Source: Gordionus sp. m RMFG-2023
Lineage: Eukaryota; Nematomorpha; Gordioida; Chordodea; Parachordodidae
Direction of reading: 5' to 3'
Assembly: GCF_954871325.1 (NCBI RefSeq)
Contig: NC_088777.1
Span: forward strand, 3,288,509-3,352,508
Length of the DNA stretch: 64,000 bases
Positions within the stretch are counted from its first letter, which is position 1; the number at the start of each line of letters is the position of its first letter. Positions 34,572 to 45,400 of this stretch are shown one piece after another. The translations under genes were made by a program, and so were the position numbers. The notes below the pieces were generated by a model. That model made no database searches. It saw only the letters and a program-made list of their open reading frames with translations, and had not been told where the DNA came from.

Positions 34572-36059
34572 ATGTTAAGCTCTTCAGTCGTGTCAGTAAC
34601 ATCGCAAGAGTTAGGTGATGACGTATTATTGGCGATAATAAAATATATAGACCTGGTATCGCTAAGAGCATGCCTTTCCGTTAATAGTCGATGGCGTAAT
34701 ATAGTCAAATTGTATCTACGAAACGGTAAAAATTGGAAGCAAATTTGCTTTAACTACTTATCCTCGTTAGACATCGTTGAAGAGATAACCGGAATACATT
34801 TTTCGCACGACGCTAAAGGTGACAACGAATCTAGATTAAAATATTGGAAAGGAATCTACAAAACTATATCATCCGGACAGCTGTTCAACGATAATGTCAC
34901 GAAACATGTAGTGAATATATCATCAACCTGCGTCGAAATTTGTGCGGATAAAATTATATACGGAGAATATTCTGGGGCACTTAAAATGATCGACATTGAC
35001 AATCTGCCACTCCAGCCGCAGGGAAAATTGATTGGCTCGCATAATACCGAGATTTTAAAGATATCCCTTTTCGACAAAAGGCTTTTCACCGGATTTGGAA
35101 ACATGTTAATTTCTTATAATTATTTAACATCGATTTCGAATGATGGAGCATTCAAAATCTGGAGCATTTGCTACAAATCGAGTAACGTTTCGTTTTTGTT
35201 TCAAAGGCAGTTCGAGTATAATAGCTATATAAATTACATATTAACCCAAGGCAACATAATAATAATCAACGATTCCAACATAATGTTGTTCGAATACATC
35301 GCCGTAGACAACGCGTTCATCATTAAATATCAGCACAATTTTGACGTTTTGACTTCGGATATATCCGATTTTCGTCAAATGAGTCTATGTATTTATGGTC
35401 AGGGTCAGGATAATTACGTAATCGATTTATTCACCGAAAATTTGAATAAAATTATCCGAAAGATATCGGATCTCCTATTCGCCGCTCCTCCTTTGGATGA
35501 CGCCTCCGGAAGATCGCTAAATTGCTGCAATCACGTGGTAATAATTATACAAAAGCCGAAATTTTATTTGGTCATAACATCGACGACCATATACTTATTC
35601 GACTCACACTTGGTATTGGTAGATTCCATCGAATTTACAAAATATCTAACGTCAAATGTGAGAAAAAATAATATGTATTACTTTATGGGCGGGAGTGGCA
35701 TAATAGATTGCCAAATATACGGCGACATAATATATGTATTGATGGATGGTCCGGGAAAGTTAACTCATCTTGCATTGTCGAGATTTACTAATAAAAAGAA
35801 CCTTCTAGCAAATTTTGTAGCTATGTTCGAAAGCAAAATGACCCGCAAATCTCTAAAGGCAGGGGAACAAAGTGAACCGAAAGTATCGTATCAAAATGAT
35901 TATGAAGATGGGGCCAAAAATTTAATAACTCCCGTTTTGCTCGATATTCCAGAATATCCCTGGTTTTATAACAACACGAAAATATTATTTACATTCCATA
36001 AAATCATTGTAACATGCTCCTTTCGTCACATAACATACATGTATAAATTTAGCGACTAA
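34572..36059 (+). CDS. F-box protein with WD40-like repeat region, single exon
   Basis: A 495-residue intronless frame. The ATG at 34572 is the first in-frame Met and places the F-box at residues 12-55: ELGDDVLLAIIKYIDLVSLR then ACLSVNSRWRNIV, with the expected Leu/Ile pattern and the conserved Trp. Residues 120-330 look like degenerate beta-propeller blades; the clearest is YLTSISNDGAFKIWSI (184-199), close to the (S/T)..DG..KIW core of a WD40 repeat. Family knowledge: F-box proteins recruit substrates to SCF (Skp1-Cullin-F-box) ubiquitin ligases; F-box/WD members read phosphodegrons. Divergence is too great to name an orthologue (Fbw7, beta-TrCP and others are not matched). A poly(A)-like AAATAAAAG follows at about 36092. 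Confidence 0.75.
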   Translation: MLSSSVVSVTSQELGDDVLLAIIKYIDLVSLRACLSVNSRWRNIVKLYLRNGKNWKQICFNYLSSLDIVEEITGIHFSHDAKGDNESRLKYWKGIYKTISSGQLFNDNVTKHVVNISSTCVEICADKIIYGEYSGALKMIDIDNLPLQPQGKLIGSHNTEILKISLFDKRLFTGFGNMLISYNYLTSISNDGAFKIWSICYKSSNVSFLFQRQFEYNSYINYILTQGNIIIINDSNIMLFEYIAVDNAFIIKYQHNFDVLTSDISDFRQMSLCIYGQGQDNYVIDLFTENLNKIIRKISDLLFAAPPLDDASGRSLNCCNHVVIIIQKPKFYLVITSTTIYLFDSHLVLVDSIEFTKYLTSNVRKNNMYYFMGGSGIIDCQIYGDIIYVLMDGPGKLTHLALSRFTNKKNLLANFVAMFESKMTRKSLKAGEQSEPKVSYQNDYEDGAKNLITPVLLDIPEYPWFYNNTKILFTFHKIIVTCSFRHITYMYKFSD

Positions 36060-36929
36060 TGCTTTTTATTATTTTTTTAAACCCATACTTTTTAAATAAA
36101 AGTAAACGTTATTTTTCTATTTATTCTATGGTTTAAAAAAAAAAGTGGGTAATTAAGATTTAAAGACGTGTGAGTTTGAGGTTAACTTTCTAAAATCTAA
36201 AATTAACAAAAAAAACTGCCTAATTTTTGAAAAGATAATTATAATGACAAATTTACAGGCATAGCAATATTTAGTTATTAATTTTGGTAAGCATTTTAAT
36301 TATTTTGGTCAGTTTAAAAACGTTCTTTGGTAGGTGTTATATTTTTTTTGGTTGGTATATTCATAAATAAATTCCTGCTGTAGAAGGGTTTTTTTTTAAC
36401 AATTTTTCAAAATAAATTCTGAGAAGTTAGAATATGTTCCAAATTCAAATAATATTAAATAAAATGTTTACACAATTTTCACATTATCTATCCTCTAGAC
36501 AAATATGGCTAAATTATGTATTCCATTTTTATTTATTGAATTTTGAAAGTTTAATATAAAAAAAAAATTAAATAAATATTTTGGTTTATTTCAATAATAA
36601 CAAAATGTAAACGGAAGTAGCTAGATCAGTAATAATTTGCTTAATTTAGAATTGACTGGGTTGATTTCGCAAAAATATTTAAGAGTGGGACTAAAAAAAT
36701 TATAAAAATTTTAACAGGTACAAGTTCGAGCTAGACCTTTCTGATCTATAGTTTAATTTTGCCGAAACTAGATATACTAGCTTAATGCTTTACTATTACC
36801 AATGAATTTTATAAATTCTGTTTATAGCTGATCTGTCAATAAAAATTAATAAATACTTTATGAGTGTCATGTAATCTTAAGGTATATGTTTGATTTTATT
36901 GATGAGTAATATAATATGAATGTCTTTAT
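36060..36929. other. 3' flank of the F-box gene, AT-rich
   Basis: No second gene is seen; AT-rich sequence leading into a truncated hAT element. Confidence 0.4.
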
Positions 36930-37741
36930 CCCTCTCTTAGATACATTTATAACCCAAATGAATGAAATGTTCTTAATTCAGCAGGCGGCACTTAACAATG
37001 TGCAGATATTACTTCCACAAAAGCCTTCTGAATCTATTTCAGATCTTGATAGAAAATAAATTTATTTGGTATATATCATGTGGATGTTAACGCATCAAAC
37101 ATCTGTTAGATTATTATCTCAAATGATTAAAATTTTAGTATTTATTTTAGCATCTTCCCATTAGTACTGCAAATAATTATAGGATATTCTCAGCTTTAAG
37201 TATAGCTTCTGAAATAGATTGTATGTTTTGCCCCTTTTGATTATACATATGGTTTTGAAGCCAAGCATGGATGAAATAATTGTAAAATTAGCTCGATTTC
37301 AACGAATAATTTTACATTATAAATTTATAATTTTTCTTAATCATATTTTCTGTGCAATTTTATTTTTTAATGCCTTATGTATAGTTATCTTACATACAAT
37401 ACAATAATAAACAGTTTGTGTATTTATTTATATTTCCAACATTCAAATTTTTTTAAATATAAATGTTAAAAGCTCAAAAAATTTATTTTAGGTCATTTAT
37501 TTTATGTTTTATATGTTGGTTATATCCATTTACTATTTTATAATTCGATTTATATGCCGGTTTTATATGTTTAATTTTTATAATTCATATTAATTTGAAA
37601 TTGTGTATATTAGAAATAGTTATTTGTCCTAATAAATATATGAAACTTAATATATTTTTAAATAACAATAACATTATCTTAAAATAATTAATTATGCCAC
37701 CCCCCCCCCCCCCCCACAGCAAATTCCTGCCTACGCGCCTG
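36930..37741 (+). mobile_element. hAT (ZMYM-type) 3' fragment
   Basis: Shares with the element at 61560-63455 the stretch GATACATTTATAACCCAAAT ... ATTACTTCCACAAAAGCCTTC, and further on the coding remnant PSMDEIIVKLARFQR, the end of the hAT dimerisation region. It finishes with a poly-C tract and AAATTCCTGCCTACGCGCCTG, the same right terminus as its relative. No left terminus was found, so the copy appears 5'-truncated; its frames are broken. Confidence 0.65.
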
Positions 37742-37879
37742 TATTGCCTTGATTAATTTACTGTCTATAAAAATCATAAAGCCATTCTAATTTGCAAAAA
37801 GGTTAACGTGATTTTATGATAATCCATATTTTTCAGGAGGGGGGAGGGGTTTTCATAATTGTTATTGAACTAAGAAAAT

Positions 37880-38420
37880 TCGGCTCAATGTAGCCAAATC
37901 ATAAATGAAAATATTAGCCAAAATAATATTATGCAAGCCTCAAAATTTCGTTAATAGATGTCCAAACTGTGTTCCACCCAATGACATATATGATACCTAA
38001 ACTGACGATTCATTCATTAAAAGTGTACATCAATGCAAATTAGTTTGAGACGCCATCTTGGTTTCACTAATCATTATTAAAATTTTAAACGAAAGCCTAA
38101 TTTATTCCTATATCTGATGCAAACTTTATTAAAGAATTACCGGATAATCGAGATAATAAGGAAGTAAGTTATCAATTTAGTGGTAGTTTTTAACATGAAA
38201 ATAATTACTATATGTTTTACCAAAATGGCGGGTTACGCTGATTTGCTTTTAACGACGCTTAAAAATGCATTTTAATGTATGAATCGTCAGTTTGGGTATT
38301 ATACATGTCATTGATCTAGGTATTATTATATAACATTGGTTCCACCTATGAGCATAATCCCTAGGCTTGCGTAATAGCTAAAATATTATGCCAGTCGTTT
38401 TCAAATATTGAGTTGTTTAG
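37880..38420. mobile_element. AACTCAATATTT-family foldback element, interrupted by another MITE
   Basis: The left half (CGGCTCAATGTAGCC ... TATTATGCAAGCCTCAAAAT) ends at 37978; the right half (CCCTAGGCTTGCGTAATAG ... CAAATATTGAGTTG) resumes at 38347. The break is the insertion at 37979-38338, flanked by a perfect 8-bp duplication, so this element is the older of the two. Confidence 0.7.
37979..38338. mobile_element. Foldback MITE, CAATGAC family, copy 3, perfect 8-bp TSD
   Basis: Left terminus CAATGACATATATGATACC followed by TAAACTGACGATTCATTC; near the right end GAATCGTCAGTTTGGGTATT and ATACATGTCATTG, then a short partial repeat of the terminus to ACATTG at 38338. GTTCCACC flanks both sides exactly (37971-37978 and 38339-38346). 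The 8-bp duplication points to the hAT superfamily. Confidence 0.85.
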
Positions 38421-38494
38421 CAACACTACCTTTAATGTCGTTATTGGCACTCCAATATTTATAAATCAAACTTAATAATTTTTTTAGTTTAAGA

Positions 38495-40590
38495 CCCAAG
38501 CCGAACCTGAACTGGACCGTCAAACCAACATTAACCCTTATTTTTATCGAATGTTAACCGAACCTGAACTGTTAACTTATTTTCTATCCGAACCAAAACT
38601 GAACCGCTAAATTGCCTTTGAACCGGTTCGAGCCTCATGATTTCGAGCTTATAAAATTACGTTAAAGTTATATTAGTATATTGATAACATTCCAATTTAA
38701 TTTTTATAACCATTACTATGTCGCTATTTTACATCATTTAAATATTTATAAGCTTTGGCTGTTTTATGAGTCGATAAATTTTGATACTTAATTGCTTTAT
38801 AGTCTAGGATAAAAAGATTTTAAACTGGAACACCCTATTATTGGTTTTTTTTTAAATTATATCCGAACTATTATTTATAACGGTTCAGTTTGGTTATGGT
38901 TCAGTATGTAACAAATTATAATGGTTTTGGTTCGGTTACGGTTCTTAAGAAAAAATTTATGAAGTTTCAGTTAGGTTCTGATTATTTTTATTGAAGCAAC
39001 ACTATCGTATAATGATTTTAATTATAAATATTATTATTTACTGAAATTTTAGCCATCACTTAATTGTTTATTAAGTAGATAAAATTAATTTATTTTTATT
39101 TTAAATATCTATAAATAATATATAAAATTAATTTATTTTTATTTTAAATATCTATGAATAATATATAAAATAATATATAAGAATCATAACTCATTTCTAA
39201 ATATATTATTTGAACGTATAAGTAATATATTTTCTAATATAAGTGGATTCAAAATTTTAGCCCCGAAAAGGCCCTTCAGAGTTACAAAAGATCTTCTTTG
39301 AAGATTTTTGAGCGAGATCTAGCTCAAAAATTTGAGCAAGATCTTTGAAGATCGTAAAATTTGAAGATCTTTTATTTTTAAAAATTTTGTGTAACGATCT
39401 TCAAAGATCTTCATGATATTTATTTTTTTACCCCTTTATTAAAAGCCCAGATGTTTTTCAATTTTCATCAAGGCAGGAGGAGAGATATAAAACATAAAAG
39501 AAATATTATATTAATAAAATTGAAAAACATCTGGGCTTTTAATAAAAAGGTAAAAAAATAAATATCATGATCTAGATCTTTGAAGATCGTTACACAAAAT
39601 TTTAAAAAAATAAAAGATCTTCAAATTTTACGATCTTTGTTTTTATTTTGAGCAAATGTACAACTCTGAGGCCCTTTTAACAAAAACTTGTGTTGCTGGA
39701 ACCGCAAGTACTATAAGAGCAAGTTTATATAATTCTGGATATTCATTTTCTTTGATTCCCAATATATAAAGCTGAAGATTTTTTAGATTAATTAAATACA
39801 ACTAAATCAAAAATTGGTTATTTAGATATTTTGCACATATAGGAAATAGGAATGCTCTAATTATATGAGGAAGTTAAAAGATTGTAGATGAATTTAAATC
39901 ATAGTGAAAAATTATTACATACTTCTAATGGATATTAAACAAATATTTTTTTATAAATATTAAAAATAACGACGCAGATATTGTAAAATATGTAATACAC
40001 TAGAGGAAAATAATATAATAAAAGGTGAAATAATTTATTTTATTTTTGCTAAACCGACGGTAACTTTTTTTATAAAGGTTCAGTTTACTCCTTCAAAAAA
40101 TAATTAGATCGGTTCAGTTACGGTTCATATATATATATAAAGGTTTATAACAGCATAGTTGTTCATTCTGGTTCACTCCAGATCCTTGATTTTTTTCTCG
40201 TTTTTTTTTGTTTTATCTTTATATTTTTTTTTTTGTTATAATGTTAGAAATAAATCGAATCCAATATAGAAATTATTTACATATAGTATTATAAATAATA
40301 CATCAAAATATAATATTACTGATTATCAACTATAAAGGGAGAAGCAAATCTTGAGCATCACATAAAAAGAAACAATACTGTTGAACTCAATAAATTTCAC
40401 AAAATATTACAACAAATAAAATATATAAATCGAATGTAGGTTTATATAAAAAGTGTTCAACCTCGTTTTTATAGGTTCGAACTAAGCCTATACTTTTATT
40501 TTTTTTCGAACTGAACGTTAACCTTAAGCTTTATTTTTATCCGAACCTGAACGTAAACCTAACCGATATTCGTTTCGGTTCTGATCCCTG
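38495..40590 (-). mobile_element. hAT element with ACCGAACC motifs, non-autonomous
   Basis: The right terminus reads CGGTTCTGATCCCTG (reverse CAGGGATCAGAACCG); the left reads CCCAAGCCGAACCTGAACTG, with its outermost bases lost. The flanks GTTTAAGA (38487-38494) and GTTTATGA (40591-40598) match at 7 of 8. A minus-strand remnant at 39725-39676 reads ALIVLAVPATQVF, and its continuation left of the nested element reads FSGLKF, matching the AVPATQVSVETAFSRLKF dimerisation motif in the element at 58220-58773. The coding remnant is split by a nested MITE (39277-39668) and most of the transposase is gone. Confidence 0.75.
39277..39668. mobile_element. Nested palindromic MITE (CAGAGTT ends), perfect 8-bp TSD
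   Basis: Ends CAGAGTTACAAAAGATCTTC and GTACAACTCTG; AGGCCCTT flanks it on both sides (39269-39276 and 39669-39676). Almost the whole element is one large inverted repeat: GATCTTTGAAGATC motifs, then CCCAGATGTTTTTCAATTTT and its reverse complement either side of an ~50-base loop near 39465-39515. It sits inside the hAT dimerisation remnant, so it inserted later. Confidence 0.88.
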
Positions 40591-41072
40591 GTTTATGATA
40601 AAATATAAATATTTATATAATATAAAACTAGATTATCATAATATTTTTTGAAGAATATTAAATATAATTTGATTGGAAGGAAGGAGTTTTTCAAAAGGAA
40701 TGTTGTAAACTTTTATAATGAATTTGGGTATGAAAATCTTTAATAAATAAATATACCTGAGCCTCTATATTTTACCAGATCAGAGGGTCTTGAGGTCGTT
40801 TTGAATCTAGTGGCCTAGTAAATATTTCTTTATCAAACATCTTACCATATTTTTATATAATACAAATAATGTAAAAATCACAAATAAAATACAAATAAAT
40901 AAGACATTAGTATGTTGCAAACAAAACATGGAGGAAATCTATTCAATTACATAAGCCAATGGATTTCTAAGAGTTATTTATAATTTTTAAATGTGTCTAT
41001 ATATTGGCAGTGGTTATTATTAGTGACCTTTTAAAGTTAGGTCAAACATTTGAACTAATTTTTCTTTTTACA

Positions 41073-42142
41073 ATGGGTAAGTAATGTATTATAATATTAA
41101 TAAAGATTATGTAATATAGATTTTTTGTTTGGAAAGAAAACTTCACCCGAGGATATGCTCAGAAAAAATCAACGAGCCTTGAATAGGGCTATGAGAGATT
41201 TAGAAAGAGAAAGAACTAAAATGGAACAACAAGAAAAACGTGTTATTTTAGACATTAAAAAAATGGCTAAAGATGGCCAATTAGTAAATGATGTCATTTA
41301 TTTTGGTAATCATTTTTTATTCAATATAGGATGCAGTTAAAGTTATGGCTCGTGATTTAGTTAGAACTAGGAGATATATTAAAAAGTTTATATTAATGAG
41401 AGCAAATATTCAAGCAGTATCTTTAAAAATTCAATCCATGCGATCACAAAATGCAATGTCGGAGGCAATGAAAGGTGTAACTAAAGCTATGCAATCGATG
41501 AATAAACAAGTTTTTACATATGTTATATTAATTAATATTGATATGTAAGCTAAAACTGCCACAAATTCAAAGAATAATGAATGAGTTTGAAAAACAAACA
41601 GAAATTATGGATATGAAAGAGGAAATGATGAGTGATGCTATTGACGATGCTATGGGTGCAGATGAAGATGAAGAAGAAAGGTATATAAATTTAAATTTTC
41701 AATTATTCATTTGAATATATAGCAATGCTGTAGTTTCTCAAATTTTAGATGAATTAGGAATTGAAATGTCAGAAAAATTATCAGGTATAATGTATATGCA
41801 ATATATATTATTTAAATAACATGTTTATTATATAAAATATTCTTATGGTATTGCTTCATTTAATATCAATTTATAGTTTTATTTTACCTAAAATTTTGAT
41901 TTAAATCTTTATAAACTCCCATAGGTTTACCAAATGCGAAGGATAGTATATCAATACCAGCTGCTTCTAAAACTGGCAAAAGTCTTCCACAGGTTGCAGG
42001 TATAGGTGGTGGCAACACATTTGCAAACTCCAAAACTATTGGGGATAATGACACAGTGAACAAAAATGATTTTAGCAATATGAATTCTGCAGAGATTGAT
42101 GCTGATTTAGAAGCAAGATTGGAAAAGCTTAGGAGAGAATGA
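41073..42142 (+). CDS. CHMP2A: ESCRT-III subunit CHMP2 (Vps2), six exons, complete
   Basis: Exons 41073-41076, 41120-41283, 41330-41509, 41550-41680, 41723-41784 and 41925-42142 join in frame to about 252 residues. The start MDFLFGKKTSPEDMLRKNQR and ALNRAMRDLERERTK, the stretch DLVRTRRYIKKFILMRANIQ and then AVSLKIQSM, MKGVTKAMQSMNKQLKLPQI, and MDMKEEMMSDAIDDAMGADE match CHMP2A almost residue for residue. The C-terminus DADLEARLEKLRRE is the MIT-interacting motif that recruits the Vps4 ATPase. Family role: with CHMP3 and CHMP4 it builds the membrane-scission polymer in multivesicular-body sorting, cytokinesis and nuclear-envelope sealing. The first exon holds only four coding bases. Introns are tiny (43, 46, 40, 42 and 140 bases). 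Residues between the core helices and the MIM (about 160-230) are more Ser/Asn/Gly-rich than in human CHMP2A, making the protein some 30 residues longer. A poly(A)-like AATAAAGATT follows at about 42466. Confidence 0.93.
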
Positions 42143-42479
42143 GTTACCAAAATAATAAATATTCCACCCTTACAAGATATCTCATCTTGCAGTATGTTAT
42201 ATAGTTATGATTCAATCATCATTCATAATTTAATCATGAAATAGCATGAATTTCTAGGACAAATTATGTGGTATATGAATTGATTGCCATAATTGATATA
42301 ATTTATACTCTATTTTTTATTTATACATAATATATACTATATATATCAAATATATATCAAATATTACATATAAAAACATACCATTTTTTGTATTGTACCT
42401 AATAACTTATTTATTCTCATTATATTTGCCATAATTGTTTTTATAAAAACATCAAGAATGATAAAAATAAAGATTATGG

Positions 42480-45400
42480 TTAATATATTTTTTATCTTTA
42501 TCACAATGTTTCACCATCCAAATAGGTAAAGTATATATATTAATCCTTTAATACTTAGGTATAAAAAAATAACACATGCTCTGGTGAGGTTTACTATTTT
42601 AATACATTTCTATTTTTATTCATTATTATAATCTTACATTTTAATCAGAACTTGGATCCAGAACCAAAAATTGGTTAAGTTCTAGTTCCTGAAATTTTGA
42701 AAAGTAGATTTTGAATCTGATTCTTAAATTTAATATGATTCTAAGGGTTTTGGCCTGCTTCCCAAACTTTGTTAAAGTAATCAAAAAAAGTTGAACCAAT
42801 ACCTTTACCCATATTCAACATTTTAAATTATTATATAAATTAGTTTCACTCATATTAGAACCAAATTTAGGAATAATTTTTTCTAGAGATTTCAAACTGT
42901 TTTTTAACATAAAATAGAACAAAACTTTATAAAAATATTTATTTTAAATTTATTATGCTTAGTTAAAATATTATGAGGGTAATTATAAATTGTGCCAAAA
43001 TTTTGTACAAAATGTTTTTTTTAAAAAAAAAAATTGAACTCTAAATGGAAACCCATTAAGAACGAATCTTGCATTTATGCAATTCATATACATAAAAAAT
43101 AGATATATATTCCTACAGAATTATAAGTTTTAATATCTATTGGTTCTTGTGATATGATAATAAAAAATAACGATTTTTTATTTTGAATAGGAGTGTTCCG
43201 ATACCACTTTTTGTAGTCAGTCCCGATCCGATATTAAATTAATATCGGCCGATTACCAATCCTATATCATATCTAATTTTGTATTATTTTGTAAAGATAC
43301 CAAGAGTTTTAATTTTTATTATACTTTTTATTAGTATAACATCTATAATCTAACTTTACCATAACTTATGTCATTTAAATATATTATAATGATCAGTGAT
43401 AATTTATATTCAATTCTAAAAGTATATAAAATATTTTTATTGAAATTACTTATATAATAAGTAATAACATTAATCTATATACATAATAAGAAATAAACAA
43501 ATATATTATAAAATTTGAAATAAATATTTTAAATAATATTTAACATTAATATATCGAAGATTTCTTTTTAGAAATACCAAAATTTCTAATTTATCAGAGG
43601 TCAGCCTGCGGCAATGGTAAGTCAATATCACCAGCTTCACTAAAAACAGATTCTGAAGATATTATCGCACACTTTTAAACCTAGGTATTTTTAAAAAAAT
43701 CTATAAGCCTAAGCTAATAATTAAATTATGTTAATCATTAGATTTAGATTTTGGGATAAGTAATTTTTAATTCCTTTGTAACATTTTATAACAATCTTTA
43801 TTTTCAAAAAACTTAATCATCTACACATGAATCAACAATCTTTATCAGAATCTAATCGGAATTTATATTTTTAACTACATGTTTTCACATTTGGGCTACT
43901 GGATATAGAGGTGGAAATATTTGAGTTAAGGAACAACGCCCAGGCTTGCCCATCTAAGTAAAGGAGCGGTCGGGAGGTAAAAGTAAAATATTTAAAATTA
44001 AAAGATTTACAACTTTTATTGTTTAAAATCAATCATTTACATAAATATTTTAAAAAAAGCTTCATGAAATTTCAACATTTTTAATACCAATCGTTATCTG
44101 AGGATGTATTGATATCAAAAACATGTATTTGCATGGAAGATCAACGTGGTGAAAATCCGATTTTACACGTTTCTCCAAAAGCAAAGAGAATTCAATTAAA
44201 GTTATTAAATTATAAATGCAATGCTTAAAATAGATAGAATTCACGTCAAAATTAAACAACAATAGATAGGAAGATATGGCTGTTACAGAGGAGACCATAT
44301 TATCTAAAAATATTTAAATCTTAAAGTAGCGAGTTATTTTATAATTTAGCAAGATTTTAGGCTACTAAGTTTAGTTTAAGTTTACCATTAATTAACAATT
44401 AATTTTTCTATTTATTATTAATGGTTTAACTTTATTTAAATATTTCAAATAAGTAGAGGATATACCTCAAACATATTATACTTTGGTGGAAACGATAAGA
44501 ATATTTATAGAGGCTATCAAGATTAACCAGTGCTTCTTCTGAACGAGAAATTAACATTGCTGGATGGTTTATAGAACAAAAAAGGAAGGTGCGCGAATCC
44601 ATAAAATGTGGATTCATTATTATTGTAACATTATAATTAGTAATAATATCAATATTAAAACATTTTTTATATAATGGAAAGGGTAAAATTTTTTAGACTA
44701 ATAGGCCGGTGGGTATATTTTTTAAAAACTATATGAGGAATGAACTTTTTTTTAAATATTCGCCGGGCGGGCTTGTAAGCTAAAAACTTGCCCATTGCAA
44801 ACCTATAAGATAAACACTTGCAAAGTATAGACTTAGTGCCGTTTATTTTCTTTATTTATGTATAAACTGTTTCATAATTAGGCCTGTATATATTTTTTAA
44901 ATAAATAATTTTAGAGACCTAAAGTTTTTACAACAAAAATTTATTAATTAATATAAATTTTAATATTAAATGTTTATTAACAAAATATTAATTACTATTA
45001 TTTAATTAAATGTTAAATTTTAATCAAAAAGCATATTGGTTTTTACCTTTTTGATAGCTTTAAATAAAATTAATTCCTATCTATTTTTCTTTCCTTTTAA
45101 TTGCTTGCTTTTCAACAGCCCAAAAATTCTTGCATTGAAAAATAATCAAATGATAAAGAAAATCTGGGAAAACGCTCCTTTATTTCGTTTTGTTATCTAT
45201 ATATATATCTACTACAAAATAAATATTAATAGATTAATATTAATAATTAATCTAAAAATAGCAATTTTTACATAAATCCTTTTTAATAATATATTAAAAG
45301 AATGAATGCGCCAAAAAAATAAAAAAATATATTAATCCCTAAAAAAAAATATGATTTTGCTTATCATAAAAAATGACTCCACACTTTACATAAAATAATG

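Noticed and set aside
37690-37720. Poly-C tracts as separate regulatory G-quadruplex sites
   Set aside because: The tracts at 37.7, 61.6 and 63.4 kb are parts of the ends of one hAT family and are explained by it.
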